Part shown: positions 1-6,814 of the stretch, piece after piece
How the letters are laid out: every line of letters begins with the position of its first letter
Numbering within the stretch: position 1 is the first letter of the stretch
Position numbers and translations under genes: made by a program
Assembly: GCA_036003885.1 (NCBI GenBank)
Contig: DASYSA010000399.1
Location: 1 to 11,209, forward strand
Source: DASYSA01 sp036003885
GTDB lineage: Bacteria; Acidobacteriota; Blastocatellia; UBA7656
Reading direction: 5' to 3'
Length of the DNA stretch: 11,209 bases
The notes under the pieces: model-generated
Database searches by the model: none
What the model was told of the DNA's origin: nothing
Seen by the model: the letters and a program-made list of their open reading frames with translations, nothing else

Positions 1-56
1 TCTGACCTCTGACCTCTGATCTCTGACTTCTGACCTCTGACCTCTGACCCCTGACC
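1..56. repeat. Heptanucleotide tandem array (TCTGACC units)
   Basis: Eight consecutive 7-base units fill this stretch with no change of phase. The consensus is TCTGACC (GGTCAGA on the other strand), with single-base variants at 15-21, 22-28 and 50-56. The array stops four bases before the stop codon of the minus-strand uppP gene, so it lies directly 3' of that gene. It begins at the window edge, so its full length, and whether it folds back like the other arrays, cannot be seen. Confidence 0.9.
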
Positions 57-60
57 CTGC

Positions 61-921
61 CTAGCTGGTAGCTATTCGACCGCTGAGTATCAGGCCGATC
101 AGAATGAGACCCAGCGCAATCCTGTAAGCCACGAATACGAAAGTAGAGTGCCTGTGGAGATATCTCAACAAGAAGGCGATCGAGAGATATCCGACCACGG
201 CGGATATCGAGGTCGCGACGGCGAGCGCTAACCAGTCCATTCCACCGCCGGACCGGAGCGCCTTGGGCAGCTCTAACAACCCGCTCGCCGCGACTGCAGG
301 GATTGATAGCAGGAAGGAGATCCGCGCCGCCGTCTCGCGCTTCAGCCCAACGAACAACCCGGCAGTGATAGTTGTGCCCGAGCGAGACGAGCCGGGAATA
401 AGGGCCAGAACCTGGGCCGCGCCGATCGCCAGCGCATCCATAAGCTTCAACTCTTTCATATCTCGAAGGCGGCGCCCGACAACCTCGGCCAGCGTCAGCA
501 CAAGCGCGAGGCCTATGAGGCTTCCGGCGATGACGCGCAGATCCTTGGTTTTGGCGCCTTCGATCTGGTGCCTGAACAACAGGCCGACCACCGCTATCGG
601 AATCGTCCCGACGATCACCAGCCAGCCGAGCCACGCTCCGTCCCTCGACAAGGTATCGACCGGCTTTCGCGTAATCAGGGCGACGTTCGTCAGGATAAAG
701 CCGCGAATGATGTTTACTATGTCGAACCAGAAGTAGACGATGACTGCGACCAGAGTCCCGAGTTGAATGACCGCCATGAAAGCGGTCCACTGCTCGGGAT
801 GCTCGGCACTGATGAGGCCCATCAGTCTTCCGGCGATTGTCAGATGAGCCGTGCTGCTGATTGGAATGAATTCCGTTAGACCCTGAATCAAACCCAGGAG
901 TATGGCCTGCCAGATTGACAT
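61..921 (-). CDS. uppP: Undecaprenyl-diphosphatase (UppP/BacA family)
   Basis: This integral membrane phosphatase converts undecaprenyl diphosphate to the monophosphate, recycling the lipid carrier for peptidoglycan and other envelope polymers; its overproduction gives bacitracin resistance in other bacteria. The 286-residue length is typical. The N-terminal family motif QGLTEFIPISSTAHL (residues 13-27) carries the conserved acidic residue E17 and H26. A GTIPIAVVGLLF segment lies at 105-116, and the second signature PGSSRSGTT (176-184) carries the catalytic-type R180. Most of the rest is hydrophobic helices. The ATG start matches the family N-terminus. An AAGGAGG (937-943) lies 15 nt upstream, which is long spacing, and a TATACT box lies between it and the start. 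It is transcribed divergently from the next gene. The identification is firm. Confidence 0.96.
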   Translation of the reverse strand: MSIWQAILLGLIQGLTEFIPISSTAHLTIAGRLMGLISAEHPEQWTAFMAVIQLGTLVAVIVYFWFDIVNIIRGFILTNVALITRKPVDTLSRDGAWLGWLVIVGTIPIAVVGLLFRHQIEGAKTKDLRVIAGSLIGLALVLTLAEVVGRRLRDMKELKLMDALAIGAAQVLALIPGSSRSGTTITAGLFVGLKRETAARISFLLSIPAVAASGLLELPKALRSGGGMDWLALAVATSISAVVGYLSIAFLLRYLHRHSTFVFVAYRIALGLILIGLILSGRIATS

Positions 922-925
922 TGTG

Positions 926-943
926 AGTATACCTGTCCTCCTT
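926..943 (-). promoter_or_regulatory. uppP translation/transcription start signals (ambiguous)
   Basis: On the minus strand AAGGAGG (937-943) is followed by TATACT (926-931) and then, after four bases, by the uppP ATG. The first would be a Shine-Dalgarno with unusually long spacing (15 nt). The second would be a -10 box placed too close for a normal leader. The two readings compete, and the sequence alone does not decide between them. Confidence 0.35.
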
Positions 944-1020
944 GCGTGTCGAGCGGGCGAGTGATAGTAACAGACCTGGCTCGAAGAGTGTCAACGCGAA
1001 CGGAAAGAAGAATAGCCATT

Positions 1021-1212
1021 ATGGCCGAACGGAATCGCGGTTTCAGACTATTCCTTCAATACTGGTTGCTGATAGCAGTGCTTGGTGGATTCAACGTTTA
1101 TACCTACATCAAGAGCGGCAACAAGCTGTCGCTCGTGGTTGCCATTGTCTGTGCTTTGGCGTTCGCAGGCTGGCTTCTGTTTTATATCGTCTACGTGCGC
1201 AAGAAAGCGTGA
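1021..1212 (+). CDS. Small two-helix membrane protein, function unknown
   Basis: This predicted 63-residue protein has a short basic N-terminus (MAERNRGFR), two hydrophobic helices at about residues 11-30 and 38-58, and a basic tail ending YVRKKA. That layout suggests a small inner-membrane protein with both ends in the cytoplasm. I do not recognise a family. The frame stays open upstream to a GTG at 946, but the added 25 residues are arginine-rich, would reach into the uppP upstream region and look non-coding, so the ATG at 1021 is preferred. A weak purine run (GGAAAG, 1002-1007) is the only ribosome-site candidate. It is divergent from uppP and followed by a heptamer array starting five bases after its stop. 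Confidence 0.6.
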   Translation: MAERNRGFRLFLQYWLLIAVLGGFNVYTYIKSGNKLSLVVAIVCALAFAGWLLFYIVYVRKKA

Positions 1213-1216
1213 AGGG

Positions 1217-1286
1217 GAAATGCGAATTTCGGAATGCGAAATGCGAAATTCAGATCTCGAAATTCGCAATTCCCACTTCGCATTTC
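1217..1286. repeat. Fold-back heptanucleotide array (GAAATGC to GCATTTC)
   Basis: Ten 7-base units keep exact phase: GAAATGC, GAATTTC, GGAATGC, GAAATGC, GAAATTC, AGATCTC, GAAATTC, GCAATTC, CCACTTC, GCATTTC. The first and last units are reverse complements. The ten bases at 1217-1226 pair perfectly with 1277-1286, and AGATCT (1252-1257) sits at the centre, so the array can fold on itself, although the inner part of the stem is imperfect. It starts five bases after the stop codon of the small membrane protein and ends 15 bases before the promoter of the next gene. Confidence 0.88.
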
Positions 1287-1301
1287 TCCTTCGCCCGAGC
1301 T

Positions 1302-1316
1302 TATAATGACAATCGT
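1302..1316 (+). promoter_or_regulatory. -10 box (TATAAT) of a probably leaderless gene
   Basis: A perfect TATAAT (1302-1307) lies nine bases before the ATG at 1317. Transcription normally starts about 6-8 bases after the hexamer, which here is at or within about three bases of the ATG. No Shine-Dalgarno sequence lies between the box and the start. No good -35 hexamer is seen at 16-18 bp spacing. The expected mRNA is therefore leaderless or nearly so. Confidence 0.6.
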
Positions 1317-2204
1317 ATGGCCCTGCTGGAATTAAGACTTGCCGAAAACGTCGCCGGGAATTTTTACGTTGATAACACCTGCATAGACTGTGATCTCTGC
1401 CGTCAAATCGCGCCCGAGGTCTTCTCTCAGGCGGGAGACCAATCAGCGGTTCATAATCAGCCTCAAACGCCGGAAGACGAAATGGCGGCCCTGAAGGCGC
1501 TGGTCACCTGTCCCACCGCTTCAATCGGCACGGTTGATCATCTCTCGGCAAAAGCGGCTGTGGCAGCCTATCCTGAGGCGATCGACCAAAACGTCTACTT
1601 CTGCGGATTTGCGTCTGAGTCAAGCTACGGGGCATCCAGTTATCTGATCGTCAGGCCTGAAGGGAACGTGCTCGTCGACTCGCCTCGATTCGCGCGCCCA
1701 CTGGCCAGGCGCATCGAAGAGCTTGGCGGCGTTCGATTGATGTTCCTCACGCACCGGGATGACGTCGCGGACCACGAACGGTGGGCCGGCCATTTCAATG
1801 CTCAGCGCGTGATGCATCGGGACGACATCGGCCGCTCAGTTACGGGCATCGAGCGGCCCCTGACAGGTCACGACGAGATCGCGCTTGACGAGGACTTGCT
1901 TGCGATTCCGACTCCCGGCCATACGCGCGGCCATACCGTGCTCCTCTATGGCAGCCGTTATCTCTTTTCAGGCGATCATCTGTGGTGGTCGGCGAGCTAC
2001 AAATCGCTTCACGCCTCAGCGAATGTTTGTTGGTATTCGTGGGCGGAACAGACGCGCTCGATGGAGCGACTCCTCGATTATGAGTTTGAATGGGTATTGC
2101 CGGGACACGGCCGCCGCGCCCGCCTCGGCCGGGACGAGATGAGTAGGCAGTTGCAGTCTTGCGTGGCGCGGATGAAGAGGCAGTCGCGTTTTGCGGCGGG
2201 CTGA
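1317..2204 (+). CDS. Ferredoxin domain / metallo-beta-lactamase-fold fusion protein
   Basis: This 295-residue protein has two parts. Residues 15-75 are a short 4Fe-4S ferredoxin-like domain with cysteines 22, 25 and 28 (CIDCDLC) and a later CP pair at 65-66. Residues about 92-285 are a metallo-beta-lactamase-fold hydrolase with LTHRDDVADH (144-153), PGHTRGH (200-206), SGDH (218-221) and LPGHG (261-265). These supply candidate metal ligands H146, D152, H153, H201, D220 and H264. The first motif lacks the second histidine of the usual HxHxDH, with D148 in its place and a longer spacing. The arrangement resembles ferredoxin-MBL proteins that I recall from cyanobacteria and plants. The substrate is unknown; a redox or thiol-linked hydrolase is an inference. 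The frame is open upstream to 942, but that part overlaps the small gene and the repeat, so the ATG after the TATAAT box is chosen. Confidence 0.85.
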   Translation: MALLELRLAENVAGNFYVDNTCIDCDLCRQIAPEVFSQAGDQSAVHNQPQTPEDEMAALKALVTCPTASIGTVDHLSAKAAVAAYPEAIDQNVYFCGFASESSYGASSYLIVRPEGNVLVDSPRFARPLARRIEELGGVRLMFLTHRDDVADHERWAGHFNAQRVMHRDDIGRSVTGIERPLTGHDEIALDEDLLAIPTPGHTRGHTVLLYGSRYLFSGDHLWWSASYKSLHASANVCWYSWAEQTRSMERLLDYEFEWVLPGHGRRARLGRDEMSRQLQSCVARMKRQSRFAAG

Positions 2205-2274
2205 TACGCGCGGCGAATGAGACTCGATCCGCCTCGGGAATCCGATCATTCTCTCATTGAGAAGAACTTGCTAT

Positions 2275-2958
2275 TCAAAACTCGAGCCCGACCGCTGTCG
2301 TAAGAAATCGAACCAAAGGGACCGTCTTTTTGCACTCGGCCGCGAACTCCATAAGAAACCCGGGGCTGCACACCTGCTTCTCAGAGAACATCATACTGTT
2401 GACGAAGTCCTTGAGCTTCAGGTCATCCACGAACTGATGGTCGGGATCGAATCCTCGAGGCGGCTTCGATAGCCTCTCACCCTCGATCTTGAGCTTGCTT
2501 CGCCGAACTGCCTGCCATTCCTTTGGACGTTCGACAATCGCGGTGCGAATCATGGTCAGCGTGCGGGCATCGGGGTGCCAGAGTCCGGCTGCGGCAAAAC
2601 AGGATCCGGGCTCCAGGTGAAGATAAAAGCCGGGCGCCTGAATCTCCTTGCCCTTGCCCGAGTCGCCGTGAGGAAAGCTCGCAGCGGCATGAGTCTTGTA
2701 AGGGCTCTTATCTTTCGAGAACCGGATATCTCTGTAGATTCGGAACAGGGAACCGCCAGACGGCTTCGGGTCGGCGCGGAAGTTTGGACTTATGCTGCCC
2801 AAAGGAGCCGCGAAGTCGGCAATAAACCGGAGAAAGGGATCCCGCACTGCTGACTCAAACCTGTCTTTGTTTGCCGCAAACCAATCTCGGTCATTGTTCC
2901 GGGCGAGATCCTTGAGAAACTTGAAAAACTCCGGAGAAAAGTGTTGTCCCTTCGTCAT
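2275..2958 (-). CDS. DUF2461 family protein
   Basis: This 227-residue soluble protein matches the DUF2461 (TIGR02453) family. The N-terminus has FSPEFFKFLKDLARNND and DWFAANKDRFE (residues 7-35). The centre has FRIYRDIRFSKDKSPYKTH (72-90), and GFYLHLEPGS and AGLWHPDARTL follow (110-134). The length is usual for the family. Its biochemical role is not established; members occur widely as stand-alone cytoplasmic proteins. The ATG at 2958 fits the family N-terminus. A TTG four codons upstream would also be possible, and neither has a well-spaced Shine-Dalgarno (GGTGAG lies only three bases before the ATG). It follows the DOPA-dioxygenase-like gene by 39 bases on the same strand, with a short heptamer array between, and converges with the ferredoxin/MBL gene across a 70-base gap where I see no clear terminator. 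Confidence 0.85.
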   Translation of the reverse strand: MTKGQHFSPEFFKFLKDLARNNDRDWFAANKDRFESAVRDPFLRFIADFAAPLGSISPNFRADPKPSGGSLFRIYRDIRFSKDKSPYKTHAAASFPHGDSGKGKEIQAPGFYLHLEPGSCFAAAGLWHPDARTLTMIRTAIVERPKEWQAVRRSKLKIEGERLSKPPRGFDPDHQFVDDLKLKDFVNSMMFSEKQVCSPGFLMEFAAECKKTVPLVRFLTTAVGLEF

Positions 2959-2976
2959 AAACTCACCCAATAGTTA

Positions 2977-2997
2977 ACTCGCAACTGACAACTGACC
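2977..2997. repeat. Short heptanucleotide array (GGTCAGT units)
   Basis: Read on the minus strand, three 7-base units (GGTCAGT, TGTCAGT, TGCGAGT) follow immediately after the TAA stop of the DOPA-dioxygenase-like gene. The first unit differs by one base from the GGTCAGA unit 3' of uppP. A palindromic AGTTAACT (2972-2979) follows. The array is short and the third unit is degenerate, so alone it could be chance; its position directly after a stop codon matches the longer arrays. Confidence 0.6.
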
Positions 2998-3708
2998 TTA
3001 GGTTTCCAGTTTCACCGTGGGCCTGGTGTTCGGGAAGATTTTCTCCACGCTCGCGGCTCCTTCCTGGCCCGGCTTGCGCATGTTGTAGGCGTTCACGGGC
3101 TGCGAGCGGTTGACCCACAGGGTATAGTACAGGTGGTCGGCGCGCGGATCGTCGGTGTTGGGATGCAGCAGGATGGTAAGTCCAAGGCTGTTCAGTTGCA
3201 GCCACGGCACGACGATCGGCAGCAGGTCGTTGGTGAAGCCGAAATAGAACGACGGCGTCACGTGGGGGCCGCGCGGCTCCAGGTTCCAGTTGCCCAACTC
3301 GACGGGAAAACGCTCCGCGGACCACTTGCGCAGCAGTGCGGCCTTCTCATAGGTGTCTTCGTCGAAATAGAAATGTGCGTGATAGCTCTTGATGTCGGTG
3401 TACGGGCGCGGCTTTTTCGGCAGACTGCGCTCCTCTCCCGGCCGCAGGCTCAGAGGCCGGGGCGTCGGCTCCTTGTATGTTTCGTAGCCCCATGGACTCT
3501 TCCCTGCGTCGGGCGGGGGGACGATTGGTTTGAAGGTCAGACCGCCGGGAGTTGCCACATCCTGGCCCGCTGCCAGGATGCTCCCTGTCATGACACCCGC
3601 CGCCGCCAGTCCGGCATTGACGATGAGTTTACGGCGCGTAGGCGACAGGAGATCAGCCCACTCCTGATCTTCCTCGGTATTGTGAACGATTCTTTCTTCG
3701 TCGGACAT
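2998..3708 (-). CDS. DOPA 4,5-dioxygenase-like protein with Tat-type leader
   Basis: This 236-residue protein carries a C-terminal DOPA-dioxygenase-like domain (PF08883 type, about residues 106-206) with the family histidines in YHAHFYF (H110, H112), RGPHVTPSF (H149) and LLHPNTDDPRADH (H182, H192). Family enzymes cleave catechol rings such as L-DOPA in an extradiol manner using a His-bound metal, though many bacterial members have no known substrate. The N-terminus has TRRKLIV (24-30) followed by an alanine- and glycine-rich hydrophobic stretch to about residue 48, resembling a twin-arginine export signal. Residues 50-105 are proline-rich and probably a linker. The ATG has a good AGGAG (GGAG at 3715-3718, six bases away). 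It lies upstream of DUF2461 and 211 bases downstream of DUF1684 on the same strand. The domain call is fairly sure; export is inferred. Confidence 0.8.
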   Translation of the reverse strand: MSDEERIVHNTEEDQEWADLLSPTRRKLIVNAGLAAAGVMTGSILAAGQDVATPGGLTFKPIVPPPDAGKSPWGYETYKEPTPRPLSLRPGEERSLPKKPRPYTDIKSYHAHFYFDEDTYEKAALLRKWSAERFPVELGNWNLEPRGPHVTPSFYFGFTNDLLPIVVPWLQLNSLGLTILLHPNTDDPRADHLYYTLWVNRSQPVNAYNMRKPGQEGAASVEKIFPNTRPTVKLET

Positions 3709-3778
3709 GATTCGCTCCTTTTGTTCTTTGCGCTTCCGCTTGCATCCGCTTAGCGAAAAGCGTTCAAAGAATGTTGCC

Positions 3779-3801
3779 GCCGGTCAACAGTGCTGGCCGG
3801 C
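3779..3801. other. GC-rich hairpin between DUF1684 and DOPA-dioxygenase-like genes
   Basis: GCCGGTC (3779-3785) pairs with GGCCGGC (3795-3801) as seven base pairs including one G-T, around a nine-base loop. It lies about 120 bases downstream of the DUF1684 stop codon and 70 bases upstream of the next gene on the minus strand. No T run follows on either strand, so a terminator role is only a weak possibility. Confidence 0.3.
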
Positions 3802-3919
3802 GCCGGGATTCGTGAGATTGATGAATCGGCTACGACGTCGAACGATGATCTCACGGGCTACGCTGAGTATTCCACGCAAGTCGCCACCGCGTCCACATCT
3901 GGCCCTCGCCGCGATTCTC

Positions 3920-4867
3920 TCAACGTCTACTTCTCCTCTTTTGCCGGTTGTTCGGGATGACGCCTCCCGCGTGGTATGTCTGCTCTCCCGCCTCGATCGC
4001 AATGTTCAAGCGATTCTGCCGGGGCGGGAGAGGACATGTAGCAAACGCCGTGAACGCGCAGGGCGGGTTGATGGCCTGGTTGAAGTCGAGCGTGACAATA
4101 CTCTCTTTCGGGGCGTCTTTCGGCGCTTCAGCATAGAGGAACCGCCCGGCAGGATAGGTCGTCTTCCCGCTGGTCAGATCCTTAAAGATAATGAATAGCT
4201 TGCCTTCATCGACGATTGGCTCCAGGCGATACTGTTGGCCCTGCAGGGTAAAGGTCAGCACTCCCGGACTCTTTGACTTTTCCACATCCCCGATCACATT
4301 GACGATCTCGATCTCCTTTGGCTGATCGTACGGAATGAATCTGGCTGCAATCCGGAAAGACTCTTGCACTGGATACCACCTCAGGCCGGTGAACTCCTTG
4401 CGGTTTCTGCTATGCCTGTCTTTCAACCGGACGCCATATCGCTGCCCGCGCTTGATTACCGTAAGACTGAGATCGGCGATCCTCAAAACATCCGGCGGCC
4501 CCTTGGCATCGGTCTTTACGTCCAGGCTGTGAATCGCCTTGCCTGCCAAACTCACATCGGCGTCCTCAACGACCTGCAGCGTGATCTTCCCTTCCTTTAG
4601 TAAGAAAGTCCCCGCTCGTGTCGGACCTGATCCCGACGGTAAGACAATCTCGTTGTCAGCGCCCGTGCCGAAGTTGTTCCGCCCCTCTTTTAGCCAGAAG
4701 AGACCCGTAACAGTCAGCCATCCATCATCGGCCTTGATGGTTGCCTCGCGTTCTGTTCGCCACGCATCGATCGACGCGTGATAGGTGTTTTGCCCCCAAG
4801 CGGTGCCGGTCAGAATCAGGATGGCTGAAAGGCCAAGGAGGCGATGTGTCGAGCGGATCGTTGTCAT
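3920..4867 (-). CDS. Secreted DUF1684 family protein
   Basis: This 315-residue protein begins with a classical signal peptide (basic MTTIRSTHR, hydrophobic core to about residue 22, then TAWGQ near 22-26), so it is probably periplasmic. The mature part shows the DUF1684 pattern: WRTEREATIKADDGWLTVTG (36-55) and LFWLKEGRNNFG (56-67) near the N-terminus, RWYPV in the middle (163-167), and the hallmark C-terminal block DFNQAINPPCAF (261-272), CPLPPRQNRLNIAIEAGE (278-295) with two conserved cysteines (270, 278). The molecular function of this family is unknown. The ATG has tandem AAGGGG sequences on its 5' side, one 11 bases away. It is preceded by a 25-codon ORF on the same strand. The last dozen residues are strongly basic and beyond the family core. 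Confidence 0.87.
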   Translation of the reverse strand: MTTIRSTHRLLGLSAILILTGTAWGQNTYHASIDAWRTEREATIKADDGWLTVTGLFWLKEGRNNFGTGADNEIVLPSGSGPTRAGTFLLKEGKITLQVVEDADVSLAGKAIHSLDVKTDAKGPPDVLRIADLSLTVIKRGQRYGVRLKDRHSRNRKEFTGLRWYPVQESFRIAARFIPYDQPKEIEIVNVIGDVEKSKSPGVLTFTLQGQQYRLEPIVDEGKLFIIFKDLTSGKTTYPAGRFLYAEAPKDAPKESIVTLDFNQAINPPCAFTAFATCPLPPRQNRLNIAIEAGEQTYHAGGVIPNNRQKRRSRR

Positions 4868-5598
4868 TTCCCCTTCTTCCCCTTCTGTTCGAAGCGGATT
4901 GATATGGATGAATGATGTGAACCTTAAGATCGAACTGCTTCAAACAAAGTCTTCCTGTCCGACGACCCGATTTCGCTTCTTGCATCGCTGACTTCAGACA
5001 TTACTCTCCTCCTTTTGCTCCCACAAGACGAGAAGTAAGACCTCGCGGAACCACCTGCATGCACTCCCACAGGTGAAGGGGTCAGGCCCTCGATTCTGCG
5101 ATTCGCCCTCTTATTCGTTGCTCCCAGTTTTCCCGTGTCTGTCGTGTTCCCCACCGAGGAGGGGCGCAGGGTTTGGTTGCGCCCATGTTGCGCTGCGTTC
5201 GTTGTTCCTCCGCGGGACGAGTCTTTTTGGCGACAGTCAAGCGGTGCCTGGATTATTGCGCAAGATCGTGACGCGCACCCCCTGCGACCTGCTTTGCATT
5301 GGACGACAAGATGGAGTATATCTTCACGGTCAAACGCTTAAGTTAAAGGGCGCTTACCAGACTGGGCACGCTGGAGGATCGAAACTCACGAAGCTCGCGC
5401 GCTCGAATCTCGTGTTTCCGGCTTGTCGATGCGGCAGGGAATGCCCACAACGGTGAGCGAGGTAAATGGGGCGCTTCGTGAGGTTGGTGATCGCCCGTCC
5501 TGGGCTTCATTGCGAGGAAGCAGAATCAACCAGCAGCGTTGAAGGATGATCTCTGGTCCCTTCTTGAAGCGATTTTCAGAAGAATGGAGTAGCAGGCA
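4868..5598. other. 731-base gene-poor region between divergent genes
   Basis: No full-size gene here is convincing. The longest open frame (5073-5456, plus) has erratic composition, no family resemblance and no good ribosome site. Visible structures are a six-pair hairpin CACCTG/CAGGTG (5052-5057 and 5070-5075), the sequence GGGGTCAGGCCC (5078-5089), a perfect seven-pair hairpin GGGCGCA/TGCGCCC with a nine-base loop (5162-5168 and 5178-5184), and two copies of CTCCCACA (5018-5025 and 5064-5071). The region must also hold the promoters of the divergent DUF1684 and cyclophilin genes; I cannot place either confidently. It could be decayed coding or mobile DNA. Confidence 0.5.
4924..5001 (-). CDS. 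25-codon ORF with strong ribosome-binding site
   Basis: The ORF encodes a 25-residue peptide starting MSEVSDARSEIGSS and ending FEAVRS, rich in serine and charged residues, with no signal peptide or cysteine. AAGGAGGA (5007-5014) lies about five bases before the ATG, the best Shine-Dalgarno in the window. The ORF ends 56 bases before the DUF1684 start on the same strand. It could be a short leader peptide, a small protein, or the decayed start of a lost gene. I recognise no family, and coding is supported only by the ribosome site. Confidence 0.35.
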   Translation of the reverse strand: MSEVSDARSEIGSSDRKTLFEAVRS

Positions 5599-6750
5599 AT
5601 GAGAAAAACAGAGGCTCTCACCCTCTCGGTTATTCTGACCGCTATGGCGATGGCGCCCGGAACCAGAGCTCTTGCTGTTCGTCGCGACTCTTCCGATGCG
5701 ACACCTCTTCGAGTCGTTCAGTCGGCCGGCGGTGAATATGAAAACCTTGAAGCAGTTCTCGAAACGGCTCGCGGCAGTATTGTGATCGAGTTCTTTCCGA
5801 AGGATGCGCCGAAGCACGTCGAGTATTTTGTAAAGCAGGCACGAGCCGGCGCTTACGATGGGACGCTATTCCATCGGATGTTCAAGAATGGCTTGATTCA
5901 GGGGGGCGACCCTCTCACCAGGAATCCGGCTCCGGCCGCACGTGCGAAGTATGGCACGGGGGGGCTCAACGCCGGCCTGCCCGATGAAGTGAACAAGAAT
6001 AAACACATCGGCGGCGCTGTCTCGGCTGCAATGATGTTGAACCCGGCGAACGCGAATGACGTCAAACCCGGAACCTCCGGCGCGCAATTCTTCATCGTGG
6101 TGGCTCCCCAGCCGATGCTTGACGCGAAGTTCACCGTGTTCGGGCGGGTAATTGAAGGGATGGACGTGGCCGCCGCCATCTCGAATGCGCCTGCTAACGC
6201 CCAGAACCTGGCGACCGATCGAATCGAGATAAAGAGAGTCACAATAAGAGGCAAAGCGCCGACCGTCGAGCAGATGAAGGCGATGAAGGGAACGATCGAG
6301 ACTTCGGTGGGCACGCTGAAGATCGAGTTGCTTGCGGACGGGGCGCCGAACTCTGCGCGGGAGTTCGTACGCTACGTGAAAGCAGGCATCTATGATGGAG
6401 CGACTTTCTACCGCGTTTCAGCGAAGTATTACATGGAGGTTGGCTACCTTGACACCTGGCCTGCTGACAGTCCAAACAGAAAACGGTATATCAGTCTCTG
6501 GTCCATTCCGGCTGAGAAGAGCAGCGCCCAGCACGTTCGCGGAGTGCTTTCGATGCGCATAGGCCAGGATGGAACGACCAACTGGTACTTCTTCACCATT
6601 TCAAAGGACAATCCGGCGCTTGATGGCAAGGGTGTGATATTTGCAAAAGTAGTGGAAGGGCTGGAGGTCCTGGACAAGATTGCCGAGACGGAGCTTGATG
6701 GGGACAAGCCAAAAGACCGGATTGAGATCAAGAAGATTACGCTTCAGTAG
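5599..6750 (+). CDS. Secreted tandem cyclophilin-type peptidyl-prolyl isomerase
   Basis: This 383-residue protein has an N-terminal signal peptide (MRKTEALT, hydrophobic to about residue 19, candidate cleavage near ALA at 24-26), so it is likely periplasmic. Two cyclophilin-like domains follow. Domain 1 (about 52-216) has the active-site signature FHRMFKNGLIQGGDP (91-105) with catalytic-type R93, and GAQFFIVV (161-168). Domain 2 (about 231-382) keeps FYRV with R272 but has MEVGYLD (279-285) where domain 1 has LIQGGDP, and NWYFFTI (328-334) for the GAQFFI strand, so it may not be an active isomerase. Such proteins help fold envelope proteins by prolyl cis-trans isomerisation. The ATG has GGAG (5586-5589) nine bases upstream. 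It precedes trpG by 80 bases, but trpG appears to have its own promoter. Confidence 0.9.
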   Translation: MRKTEALTLSVILTAMAMAPGTRALAVRRDSSDATPLRVVQSAGGEYENLEAVLETARGSIVIEFFPKDAPKHVEYFVKQARAGAYDGTLFHRMFKNGLIQGGDPLTRNPAPAARAKYGTGGLNAGLPDEVNKNKHIGGAVSAAMMLNPANANDVKPGTSGAQFFIVVAPQPMLDAKFTVFGRVIEGMDVAAAISNAPANAQNLATDRIEIKRVTIRGKAPTVEQMKAMKGTIETSVGTLKIELLADGAPNSAREFVRYVKAGIYDGATFYRVSAKYYMEVGYLDTWPADSPNRKRYISLWSIPAEKSSAQHVRGVLSMRIGQDGTTNWYFFTISKDNPALDGKGVIFAKVVEGLEVLDKIAETELDGDKPKDRIEIKKITLQ

Positions 6751-6792
6751 GGATGATGTGTGAAGGATCACGCATCACGCATCACGCATCAC
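6751..6792. repeat. Fold-back heptanucleotide array (GCATCAC units)
   Basis: Six in-phase 7-base units directly follow the cyclophilin stop codon: GGATGAT, GTGTGAA, GGATCAC, then three exact GCATCAC. The first part is roughly the reverse complement of the last: GATGTGTGA (6755-6763) pairs with TCACGCATC (6768-6776) through nine pairs with one G-T and a four-base AGGA loop. TTTT follows the array (6793-6796), so a terminator role for the upstream gene is conceivable but weak. The GCATCAC unit recurs between trpB and trpA. Confidence 0.85.
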
Positions 6793-6814
6793 TTTTCGTA
6801 AATCGCCTCACCTT

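Noticed and set aside
263..879. Plus-strand ORFs opposite uppP
   Set aside because: Shadows of the strongly conserved membrane protein on the minus strand.
942..1316. N-terminal extension of the ferredoxin/MBL ORF to 942
   Set aside because: It runs through another small ORF and the heptamer array and has no family resemblance; the ATG at 1317 directly after TATAAT gives the natural N-terminus.
2205..2274. Terminator between convergent genes
   Set aside because: Only a weak TCTC/GAGA stem near 2250 is seen, too short to call.
5358..5440. tRNA-like stretch (GCTCGAATCTC resembling a T loop)
   Set aside because: No acceptor, D-arm or anticodon stems could be paired on either strand.
5073..5456. 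127-codon plus-strand ORF in the gene-poor region
   Set aside because: Erratic composition, no good ribosome site and no recognisable domain; it overlaps hairpins.
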